Shown here: positions 23,748 through 35,000 of the stretch, piece by piece
Layout of the letters: each line of letters starts with the position of its first letter
How positions within the stretch are numbered: position 1 is the stretch's first letter
NCBI RefSeq assembly: GCF_001625305.1
Contig: NW_017802379.1
Location: 2,646,541 to 2,710,540 of the forward strand
Length of the DNA stretch: 64,000 nucleotides
Reading direction: 5' to 3'
Source of the DNA: Branchiostoma belcheri
Taxonomy: Eukaryota > Chordata > Leptocardii > Amphioxiformes > Branchiostomatidae
The notes under the pieces: generated by a model
Seen by the model: the letters and a program-made list of their open reading frames with translations, nothing else
What the model was told of the DNA's origin: nothing
Database searches by the model: none
Program-made: the position numbers and the translations under genes

Positions 23748-24380
23748 ATGACCAAGGTTAGTTGGTTCTTGATATTTGCGCAATAGAAAAATTGCAGCGG
23801 AATGGTAGTGACACTGACTCGATGGCAATTGGCAAAGCTGCACTTTCACGCACACACACGCGCGCACGTATTCACGCACTGTGGCACGCACGCACTCAGT
23901 GCATGCTCGCGCGTGTACACACACGCCTAGCATGGATGGCTCAGCCTGACTCCTATTCCTGTTCCAATTCAGGAACGCATCAATTGTCCATCGGGGGTAG
24001 GTCCCTCCGACATCGCCGCTGCAATCAGCAAGGGAGTGTCTGATCGAGACCGGCTGCTTCTGCAGTACGCCATCGACAAGCTACTGAACCACGCCTCTTG
24101 GGTCTGGAACGACTGCGAGCTCACAGTCATCGGAGACGGCGGGAAGGAGTGGGTCTTCTACTGCGGCAGCCCCAGCAATCGGTTCGTGGTGTACCATGAC
24201 GGGGGCGACAACCAGTCCAGCAAATGGCAGAGCCAGGGATGGAAGATGTTCCTTCACGAGCAGGCCAGCGACATTTGGAGCTGGGTGAAGGGGGCGGTGG
24301 AGAAATACGTCATCGGCAGGATCGACGGCCTGCTTGACAACTTGGCGATGATGGCAATAGGATGGTACAAGCTGAAGTAA
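23748..24380 (+). CDS. Unrecognised 138-aa protein, paralog of the divergent minus-strand gene
   Basis: Exon 23748-23756 (codons MTK, donor GTTAGT) joins in phase 0 to 23973-24380. There is no ATG in the main exon before residue 95, so a short upstream exon is required; the three-codon one fits but is the least certain part. Residues 10-45 look helical. 46-83 contain WVWNDCEL and NRFVVYHDGGDN, aligned with VWQNAELE and NKFVLYHDGTDN of the neighbour. The C-terminal 50 residues are Trp-rich and amphipathic (IWSWVKGAVEKYVIG). The Ser/Thr-rich linker and myristoylation-type start of the neighbour are absent. No known family is recognised. It is GC-richer than its surroundings. Confidence 0.65.
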
Positions 24381-25484
24381 AGCTGTACCGTAATCAGAAG
24401 AAAGGCTGAGCTTAGTCTTGAGTACAGTCTAAGCTTTGGCACATACAGGAAAATCAACCTGTTATGTTGCGCGGCCCACGTACATTTGTACGTGTACTTA
24501 CCTTGTCTGCTTTTAGTCTTTAATTGAGTTGTAAATTCAGCTTTAATTTGTTAATTCTTGTGGACAAAGTTTAAAATAAAAAGTAACTGTTAACTTTACA
24601 TTAACTGGATTGTTGAGGGTAAGGTTTAAGTAAATATATATTCCTACTTTGTGATTCATTCATACTAAACCTGATATCGAATGCGAGTTTTCGGTCTGAT
24701 GTTAGTTTTGAAATATGATCTGTTAGGTCGTTGCCCACTTACCTACAACCACTTACCAGTATCTGAAACGATTCCAACACAATATCTAAACCTTCATTTT
24801 TTTGGAAAAAAATTGCAAGAAATATGGCCAAATCGCGCAACAGAATCCATGTGACTTTCCGACTATTTTGTGACTTTTAAGCAAAATCTTTGAAATATTA
24901 TATGCGTATACAGAACACAATAACCTAGTAGTGCTTTTATATAATCATTAGAATATAACAGTTTATAACCTGGTGAGTTGTCTGTGTCATTTCTTTCAAA
25001 GGGAAGGATTCTTCTTGATCTGACATCCAGCTAGGCTATTTCAAAGAACATTTGCAAAGTAAACATTACGCATTTTGCACTCGATTGTGCCGTGCTAAAA
25101 CTGCAGTTCAGTGTAAGGCCGCTAGTGCTAGTATCGGGTTTGCAAGACCCCTTAGGGGTTCCTTTTTGATCGAGTGATATATCATGCATGTGTACAATAC
25201 GATAACGCTATAGTGATTTGTTTTTGAGAGAATCTTTGATAAACTGGAACAAACCGAGAAAATCATTTTGTTTTTAATAACAGCTATCGTGAATTACTAT
25301 CGTGAGTGAGTGTGTGGGTTAAATATATCAGGCATATGGGGCCTTGCCCCGCAATTTTCAAATTTTGACCGTTACCACAAACAACAGCCATTTTTAAATC
25401 CCTGCACGCCAAGCCTTTCTTGTCGAAACTAACGTTGCCAGAGAGGAATATATCAGAAGGAGAAGAGAAAGGAGAGTAAGAGGC
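24381..25484. other. 3' flank of the YHDG gene and upstream region of cenH3
   Basis: An AATAAA at 24575-24580 could be the poly(A) signal of the preceding gene. A degenerate piece of the Helitron-like repeat may lie at 25055-25090. No other gene is seen; the cenH3 promoter is presumably near 25300-25480. Confidence 0.45.
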
Positions 25485-27844
25485 ATGGTTCGGCCATCGG
25501 CTAGCCCGTCAGGACGGAGGGGAACTCCGGCGCGGGGACCTGGGCGAGCCGGTGCGCCGGGCAGGAGGCAAGGTCCCGCCGCTGGCGGGCCGACGCCGGG
25601 CCGGTCAGGCGACGGACAGGGGAGTAAGTACAATTTTCGAGTGCCTTTCTGTTTCATAAGAAGGCCATGAAATTCAGCTTTAGTTTTTGCCATGTTCCAT
25701 GCCGTGTTACAGTTCAATTATCCGGAATGGCTGAGTTTCTACCCCCATTTATGGGGGAGGGGGGCGACACTGCAAAAAAGATTTGTGCCCCCCTCCCCAA
25801 CCAGTGTAAACGTATACATCACTGCCTGTACATGTGAAACGTTTCATAATAAACTAAATGTATAGAGATGATTGGTATGAAGTTCTATAGTATATTTTAT
25901 AGATTTTTTCATATGGTCATAATGTAGTTTCACCCCTGGTTTCACCCGTAGTACAAAGTATGTCATGAAGTAGCCGTGGCGACTCTTGATTCGGGCTTAC
26001 ATAATTTTGCATTACCCTCAGCAAGAGTCGTGGAAAGATCCATTGGCAGAACTGCACATTTTCCGTTGGCTGCACGATGGTCCGTTTTTGACCCGGTTTT
26101 TTGCTGTCCCGAGCTTCCCTACAATATAACTCCACAATTGGCCGGGTTGCCGATGTTTAGATCAGCCTAAATATTCCACAGCACGACAGAAAAGTAGTAA
26201 AATAGCTAGTCGGCACAAGCTGGCGGCCATCTTGGATATAGTCGGGAATGTCCGCTACCGCCGTCGGGAACGCTCGGTAGCGTCACGATTACCGAAGCGT
26301 GACCGAAAGCTCTCCGATTATAACCGGAAAGGCTACCGAGCGTTCCCGACGGCGGTAGCGGACATTCCCGACCATATCCAAGATGGCCGCCAGCTTGTGC
26401 CGACTAGCTATTTTACTACTTTTCTGTCGCACTGTGGAATATTTAGGCTGATCTAAACATCGGCAACCCAGCCAATTGTGGAGTTATATTGTAGGGAAGC
26501 TCGGGACAGCAAAAAACCGGGTCAAAAACGGAGCATCGTGCAGCCAACGGGAAATGTGCAGTTCTGCCAATGGATCTTTCCACGACTATTGCTGAGGGTA
26601 ATGCAATGTAAGCCCGAATCAAGAGTCGCCACGGCTAGTCATCAAGGTGCCAAACCCAAAGAAATTTCACAAATGGAATAAATACAAAAGTTTACATAAG
26701 TTCAGTGAAAAAGTAACTATGCAGGCGAAGCATGCATGACTTAATCTTTCTCAATTATACACTATTAACGTTGCACATTTACAGAGAGGAGGAAAAAATT
26801 CCGGCCTGGGACCCGAGCACTGATGGAAATCAGGAAATACCAGAAGTCAACATCACTTCTGATCAGAAAGTTACCTTTTTCAAGATTGGTAAGCAGAAAT
26901 CATTTCTTTTATTATATCACCTCATCCACTATGATCCAGACTAGAGGGAGTGAAGTGTTGTTATTGACACAGCTTGAAATCTATGTCACCTTAAGTGTCT
27001 TTCTGATCCATCTGACTTCCACACAAGTTCCAAAGTAGCTACTTGTACGCACACTGTACTTATGTTTACATCACAAAACCTAGGCTCAAAGAGATTTTAT
27101 GTTACAAATACAACCACACTTTTCTGTCAAGGACGCCAGACTTGAAATACCATCTTTGAATCAGAAATCTCCATTCAGTCTTCATGACCATTGTATGGTA
27201 TTGCTGTTGCTATAATTTGCAATAAATGCTTTAACAGTATAACGTCTTGCCTGACTGTCACTACTACAAGAAAACCCATCTCCTCTCTTGTATGTCTTGT
27301 TCAGGTGCGAGAAGTCTGTCAGGATGTTGGAGGACTGGACCTCAGGTGGCAGGCCTACGCCATCATGGCTCTACAAGAGGTGAGTTTTCAAACATAGCCT
27401 TAGAAAATACTAGTACATGTACTAGCAAGGACATTATATCACTGTGTATAATGTCCTTGGTACTACAAGCATTGAGCATGGGGAATGAAGAATGACACAA
27501 CCTTATAGCGAAGTTTACCTTGATCATATTTCACTAGTCTAACTCCTCCTACCTTTAATAGCTAGCTTAAGGACATCTTGCTCGAGTTTTTAAGTATACA
27601 TGTATTTCACTGGCAATGCTGGGATAATTATGTCACAAACACATGCATATAGTATTCAGGCTTGATCAAAAGCGTCATCTTGTGATCTTTCCCTATGTTG
27701 CAGGCAGCAGAAGCGTTCCTGGTCGGTCTGTTGGAGGATGCTAACCTCTGTGCTCTCCATGCCAAGAGAGTCACCCTCATGCCCAGGGACATCCAGCTGG
27801 CCAGGAGGATTCGGGGACCGGAAAAGGGTTTTGCAGCTACCTAG
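25485..27844 (+). CDS. cenpa: Centromeric histone H3 variant (CENP-A/cenH3), four exons
   Basis: Exons 25485-25623, 26785-26888, 27305-27379 and 27704-27844 join in phase to 152 aa. Residues 1-46 are a Gly/Pro/Arg/Ala-rich tail unlike the canonical H3 tail. The alphaN region ([19 protein letters not shown]) and the histone fold follow, with [14 protein letters not shown] and [17 protein letters not shown]. Loop 1 reads [11 protein letters not shown], one residue longer than H3 (QDFKTDLRFQ) and with Trp in place of Phe, the family signature of cenH3. It replaces H3 in centromeric nucleosomes and specifies the kinetochore. The C terminus extends past RIRG by PEKGFAAT. Introns distinguish it from replication-dependent, intronless H3 genes. 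The identification is secure. Confidence 0.93.
25971..26637. mobile_element. Long-TIR palindromic element with 9-bp target duplication (MULE-like)
   Basis: A 667-bp foldback has arms of roughly 310 bases starting TAGCCGTGGCGACTC and ending with its mirror, around a spacer of about 50 bases (near 26275-26330). It is flanked by GTCATGAAG (25962-25970) and GTCATCAAG (26638-26646), a 9-bp target duplication with one mismatch. Long inverted ends plus 9-bp duplications are the hallmark of Mutator-like elements. It has no transposase, so it is non-autonomous. It lies in cenH3 intron 1. Confidence 0.75.
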
Positions 27845-28331
27845 ATCTAGATGTTAAGGTGTATGTTAGATTTTTATACTAGTATTTGCAATACAAGTTT
27901 TAGTTTTACAAATGTGTAGGTTATAAGATGTGTTTGTGAGGTTGTCATGTTGGTTATAAACTGACTCTGATTTCTAGCAAAGTCCAGGGATGGGCTCTCT
28001 CTGATTCTTATTAACTCTTTTTAGTTACTGGATGAATATTGCGTTGCCCCCTGGGGCCCATGTTGTCCTTTGGTGATCATTTTTAAAGATAGACTTTGTA
28101 ATGTTGGCATTTTTATAAGTCTGTGTCATGTTCTTTTAATCAATGAAAAATGTAATTATTCTTTCCACAATTTAGAATATTACAATATTCATACCTTTTA
28201 AAATCATGATCCTAGAATGTTTCTTGCAAACAAGTCTTGCAGTTAGATTTTTGCCTGTATCAATGTTTCATAGTATAAATGTAACAGGTTTTAACTGTCC
28301 CCAGTGTTGTAGATTAATAATTGGTGAAACC

Positions 28332-28337
28332 AATAAA
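28332..28337 (+). terminator. Candidate poly(A) signal of cenH3
   Basis: AATAAA about 490 bases after the stop codon, followed by a T-rich stretch. Other sites are possible. Confidence 0.4.
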
Positions 28338-29050
28338 GATCAAGTTTTTTCAAAGATGTTTCTTTTCCATCTTTAAATAGGCACACTACCCCCAAAAGTG
28401 TTGTTTTGGTACCATGGGATGTCCTAATTTCTCTCAGCAAAAAAAAACAAGGATTCTGAATATTGTACTAAGTCTTGATCTCTTTACAATATTCAAACCA
28501 AAAACTTGCTTCTATGACCTTTGTATATTTAGATAAATATTCGAATAGGTTATTTAGGTCCCATTTAGCTGGGGCGGGGGCAAAATCAAATAACGTAAGT
28601 ACTGTAATCGGACCATGAAATGACAAGTATTAGTCCAGGGGGCGGGTCCTTTTGTTGTTTTCCGTCTGCCAGGAGAAAAGTTCAACACTTGAGGGCGTGG
28701 CCAGTGTGGTGACAGGACGGTCTCATTGCGTTCCTGTCAGGAACGAAAAAATATCAACTTTATTGCTAGCTTCAAATATAATTTCATTGATTCTTTACGG
28801 TATGTATTTCGTTGTATACCTATGAGCAAGGATGAGATTTAATACCATTATACTTTAAAAAAAACTTAGGGATATGATGTTTACGAATCAAAATGGTTTC
28901 GTCCGAAGCACTACAGCGTCCCCTCTTCCGGTGTGGGAACAAAGGTCTTCCAACGAAGAACGTACGTGCTGTCTGTCTATAAAATACTCAGTAATTGCAT
29001 AAAACAGTAGAACAAATATTTGCCAAAGAACCAGGTCTACAGGCCCCACC
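28338..29050. other. Intergenic region between cenH3 and SLC6 genes
   Basis: About 700 bases that must hold the SLC6 promoter. A perfect short palindrome (CGTTCCTGTCAGGAACG, 28730-28746) is present; its meaning is unknown. Confidence 0.45.
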
Positions 29051-32000
29051 ATGCTCAGCTCAGTGTGGACCCAGCCCGGCCGTGAGACCAGGGTGAGAGA
29101 CCCGATGCTCGACAGAGAGGAGGACGAACCCGAGCACCGTGGGCCAGTACACGACATGGAGCCGGGAGAACCCAGGGACCAGTGGGCACGGAAAGCCGAG
29201 TTTCTGCTGGCGATGGTCGGCTATGCAGTCGGGCTGGGAAACGTCTGGAGGTTTCCGTACCTCTGTTACAAAAGCGGCGGCGGTAAGTTCTTTTGTACAA
29301 GCTGCCATAACGACATTTAGACGGAGGGAAGACCATCCATAATGTTTTGTGACTGTTACGCCTTCAGGCTTTCAAAGTTTCTCCAAAGGCATTGGGCGTA
29401 ACAAAACCAGAACGGTTTGAAAACATTTGCGAACTTTACTCTCTATTTCTGCTTGCTTTGGCTTGATTACTGTCATTTTTTTTGCGTTTTCACGTTGTGT
29501 AATAAATCCCAAGGTTTATAAAACAGTTCTGTTTACAGGGCCTACTTTGTGGGACAGGTTCCAAAACTGGGCGAGATGTCGTCGGACCAGTTTCCACTGG
29601 TCGGGCATTTCGTCCACTCATGATTTATATTCCGTCTTATGTTCTACGGTCCGAAAGAAGCATAACAACTTACTAGTACTGAAAGGAATACCACCGATAA
29701 ACGAGCTACCAAGGACCTTGGAGCTACCTATACATAAACTTGATACTAGTAGTACAAATGTGTTTTTTTTTTCAACACCTGTACCTTCAAAGAAGGATTA
29801 CCTTCCTGACTTGTGATCATACAACATGAAATATGTTCATAACATGTAATCAAAATGTGATCAACACATACATTGTACTAAGTCACTGGCGTTTGTTTAC
29901 CAAGGTGCCACTATGTTTTCCTCAATGACTCAGTGATTTTTGCTGGCTGTTCAGTTGCAGCCATTGCTTTACTTTTTGATGTCAGATAAAAAGTAGAGAC
30001 ACCACCAAAAGTGTATATCTAGCTTTGTCATATTGTGTTTTTGTCTACCGGAAATTTTAAGCATCCGTTATTGCTGAAGACTCTGAAGCAAGATGACATG
30101 CTTTCAGATGTTTCAGACATTGCTTTGGTTGGTTACAGTAAACATTCATTGCTTGGTTCATGTCTGACAGTGTTAGTAAACTTACTGTCAATGTCTGGCT
30201 TCTTAAGGTTACTGTGGACCTTAAGGTTGAAAATGCCCCTTTGGGTACACTTGAATGTTCAGGGTCAAAAGGTACACCTTAGTCCTTAGTTACTAGAAAC
30301 ACCTTCCGGTGCATTTGTGGTTGGTGTCTGGTTTCAAAACAATTTATAAGAGGGACTGCAGAAATTCCTGCAACTGTAATTTGACAATAATTATTCATTA
30401 AATGTATTTGACATGAAAGTTAGGTATGCCAATGAAAGCACAATAAAGTTTAACCTTTTACCAGATGGAAGATTTTGAGGAAGCAATTTGGATTCATATA
30501 TCCCATGAGATCACACTTTGTTTCTTTCTTTGTTGTTGTTGTTTAGGTGCCTTTCTCATCCCTTATTTCATCATGCTGTTCCTCTGTGGAATTCCCCTGC
30601 TATACATGGAGCTGGCCGTGGGACAGTACACACAGCAAGGACCAGTAGGGGCACTGGGCAAGATCTGCCCTCTTCTGAAAGGTATGGTACCGGGAACATT
30701 CTCACTCCTTTTCTTTCAGGTTTTTAGGCAGATTTTCCAGTAGACTTGATCCTGTGACAATTTTGAAATTCAACAACATTCTGGCAATCAACATATTCAG
30801 CTGTAGGTGGTTGACTGTTCGACACCTGAGTTTCAGGAACTTCCAGTGTTCTGCTTTCCAAAAACCTGTAAAAAGACCATTGTCTGGACACACTGAATAA
30901 GTTATTTCTTTTAATTTTTATGATGTCTTGTAACTGTGTGTTATATACATGAATACACAATGTAGTACTAAATTGTACATTTATGTATGTTTTATTCGTA
31001 TTTATGAGCGTAGGGGAAAGAAAACAATCTATATTTCATCAGGTGTGCCTAGTGTCAGTTTTTAAAACCATGTTTTTCTTTATTTTCCACTTGTGTGAGC
31101 ATACAATGACACAGCAGATGGCAGAATTTGTTATCCATTAGCTAAACTTTGATCTTGACTATTCAGTGTTCCCATGCCCTGAGCTACTAATCAAACAAAC
31201 TGAACTCACAAGTGTAAATAAATATGCTCGCAGTGAGCACGTATCCAGCATTACATGCCCAAGCTAAATTCCTGTTAAATATTATGCAAGCTATTCTAAT
31301 TTCTCATACATTGTAGTTTGTATTGAAAGTTGCTAGCGCTGTAATTCTTATTTCATGTTATTTGTAGTGAGCTAGCAAAACTTTGTGTAGAGCAAGGCTG
31401 TTTCTTTCTGTAACAGGTCAATTTAGTGTAATTCATAGGCAGTTTTTTCTGAATTAAGGGTAAATATTGTCAGCACCCTCCTAACCCCCATTGACAATTG
31501 CAACCATGTAGAGGTTTTGCTTGGTCATACTATAACCAGGCATCGAAGTGTGGTTTCAAGCATGTGTATCCAATGTGTTATTAATAAGTCTTTTGATACA
31601 CCGTTTGACAATTGTTATTCATTTTCTTTGTACATAGTATTGCATTGAGTAAGGGAGTCCAATTAATGTTTAACAGAAATTATTCTCTTCCTCTTCAAAG
31701 CATACTGCACATTGTTTAGAGGAACCCTTGGATAAATTTTGATGTGTATTATTTTTATATAACCTAAGTGATGTCAGTCATGTAATCTTACATGTATCAT
31801 TTCATAAAAATAAGTTAGTTTGCTCACACTTTATCAGAGTATTATAACAGTTACTGTGGAGTTGTGAATTTACTTCTGTCTGCCATTCAAATTATATCCT
31901 TCCTTTTCAGGTACTTTGGTGTATTTTCTAATGATATGCAATTTAGGGTCAAAGACCTGCACTCACCCAATCTGTCCTCTGGTTCTGTCAGTTTTTCACA

Positions 32001-35000
32001 CAGGTCTTGCCTAAAGTACCACACAAACGGTAAATATCATCCCGTTCAAACTCATCCCGTCAAAATCTTCTGAACAGGTAGAACTTATATACTGGCTTGC
32101 ATTCCACTCGTTCTTGCTTCTTTTTACTTTTTACTGCAAAGGTATTTTTCGAGTTTAGCTTACGGACTGTGGACTGTTAGAGCTACACTACGAAATGAGG
32201 ATGCGTCATCAACCAGATATTAAAATATGTTAATTTTCCAGGTGTAGCAGACTGGAACATACCCCTGGCCAGAATGTACCCATGTACATTGTGTCCAGTG
32301 GTATATTCTGGCCTGCTACACTGGGTACCATCCACTTAGACAGTTACTAAGTAGGATGGTCCCTAACTTTGTTACTTGCTGTCTGCTTGTTTTCCTTGTT
32401 TTCTGAGCTTTTATACTGTAAATTGTCTCATCTATTACTCAAATAGATCATGCAGCATTTATCCCAAATTTTATATTTTTAAGAATTTACTTATTTTTCA
32501 ACAGTTGACAGTTGTTCAAAGTATTAATGACTCGATACAAGGACTGTTTTTTCCAAGCCAAACAATATCATATTCATGTCATTTGATTGAAGGCATAGCA
32601 ATCAACCAAGTTCAGAAACTTAAGTTAAAGTGTGAGGAGACTAACAAACAAGAGGACAAGAAAGTCTGCATGATCAGTCTTTTACTTTCAACTGCCTAAG
32701 TTTTAATCTAACTCTTTCAGAAACCCAGCTTGTATTTCAATTTGTTTTTACTCTCACTGGCAGGCTTAAAGTCAAAGTCACTATCTGTCAATGCATGATG
32801 GAGATTACAGTCATTGTGGCTGTGACAGTTGGTAACTTTTGACCTGTTTCAGGGGCTGGATTGGCCACAGTGGTGATTACATTTATCTTCTCCACCTACT
32901 ACAATGTCATCATCACCTGGGCTCTGTACTACCTCTTCAACTCATTCCAGGTCAGTCAAATGAACTAAAAGCAATAACTGCCATCCTTTTTGTGTTTGTT
33001 TGTTACCTAAAAGTTTTAAAACATTCATGTGAAAGCATCATTTAAGTCAAGGTCTCTCACACACCCAGCAAATAAGTATGCCGGGTGCCACATTAACATT
33101 TTGTCTGATTTGAAATTTTGTTTGTTCAGTCAGTGACTAGCTCTGTAAGCATTTTGCAAATTAACAAAAGCTATAGCTAGGTTGACATTGTCATTGAAAT
33201 TGTGTCAATCAAAAGCATGCATCTGTGAAGGTTAGACATCCAGGTAATGAGGCCAAAAAACAGTTACTCAAGCAACTGGATATGATTTTGGAAACAGTCA
33301 GACATTTCAGGTAGCATCAAGTACCTTTCGTCAGTGACACTATGAGAGTTGTCAACTCATGAGTAACTGTTTTTTTTTTGTGTGAATTAATTTAAGCATG
33401 GTTTGAATATTTCCACAGGACCCTTTGCCCTGGGCTCGTTGTGACAACCCCTGGAACACTGAAAACTGCACAACTGGTCTGAACCGGTCACTTCTACATA
33501 ATGACAGCACTTCACCCAGCAATGAGTTCTTCGAGTAGGTACTCTTTTTTCCTTGTTGTGTGTTGTGAAACTTTAAGCTATGTTTGCAAACTGTAAGCAA
33601 AATGGAACAGTGTTGTCATCATATACATGACGGCAGTTAGAGTTAGATATGAGTGGTTTATGTCTGACCATGGAGATAGAACTTTGAAACTCCATGGTCT
33701 GACAGGTTGGTCAGTGTGGTAAAACTTAACCACTGCAACATGTCTAAACAGCTGGTGTGTAATACTGAAGGGCAGTTACATATTCTATACCAGAAAACAC
33801 ACTGTAGAGAAGGTTTAAAGAAACATGAAGAAAAAAAATTATGGTTCTCCAACACGCTGTCCTTGTATGTTTGCAGCCACAACGTGCTGGAGATCAGTAG
33901 TGGGATTGATGATTTTGGAGCCCCACAGTGGGACCTGTCCCTCACACTGCTGCTGGCCTGGATTATCGTCTACCTGTGTATCTTCAAAGGTGTCAAGTCA
34001 ACAGGAAAGGTAGGGTAACAGTTGTAGGAGACTATACATAGAAGACTCTGGTAGAATCATCTATTCTACCAGTAGAGACTATGATCGGGATATCTATCAG
34101 TCAGAGTCTCTACCTTGACATATGTACCATCTTCAACACTCATTAGTCAGTTGTTCAGACAAAGCATACCAACAGGTTAATGCTTGTTGCTATTGGGGTA
34201 GCAGATTGTGTTATGTTTTCTGGCTTACATGTCATGATTTTCTGGATTGATGGCTGTGAGAGAAGCTTGACAAACAGTAAACATTAGGATCTTTCACCTC
34301 AAATGTAGTACTTGTGTCTGTAACTCTAACCATTTTATGATGTCCTGGTTTAACACAGGTGGTCTATTTCACTGCAACGTTCCCGTATATCGTGCTGATC
34401 ACCCTCCTGATTCGTGGCTTGACGCTGGATGGAGCAGTGGATGGAATCTTGTTCTTCCTTCGTCCCAAATGGCACCTCCTGGGGACAGCTGAGGTCAGTA
34501 AATACTTGAACACACCAATGTATACATGTATCCTATATGTTTTGTAGAAACATGAACATTCTAGTACTGGTATCCACATGCTAGAAATTTATCTGTACTA
34601 AGAAATGCTAGAAATTTATCTGTACTAACTTCTTTTTCAACTGTTCAGGTATGGATCAATGCTGCTGCACAGAACTTCAATTCTATCGGAATTGCCTTCG
34701 GAGGTTGCATTGCCCTATCCAGCTACAACAAGTTCAACAACAACGTCTTCAAGTGAGATATACACTCTCTTGTTTCATCAGTTGTTACAGATTGCAGCAA
34801 GTGGTATAGATTGAAGGGGAAGAAAAGAGAAGACTAGTTTCTTGTTTGTTTACAAAGTATTAGGACAAACTATGCTCTTCTATATATAAAGTGGTGTGGC
34901 TTCAATGGTCCAGTGTTTAAAGGCTAATAAGCAGAAATGGGAGGGTGTGAGAGGTCACAGATTCAGTTCCTAGCTCCAGATTTAAGTAACTCTCAGTCAC

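Noticed and set aside
25394-25717. 107-codon minus frame
   Set aside because: Antisense shadow of cenH3 exon 1, open because of its GC-rich Gly/Pro/Arg codons.
25917-26681. Mirrored frames on both strands starting [11 protein letters not shown]
   Set aside because: The two arms of one palindromic element read in opposite directions; not genes.
33535-33538. Apparent in-frame TAG at the end of SLC6 exon 4
   Set aside because: Using the GT one base earlier (GA|GTAGGT) removes the stop and joins in phase to exon 5, giving EFFDHNVLEIS.
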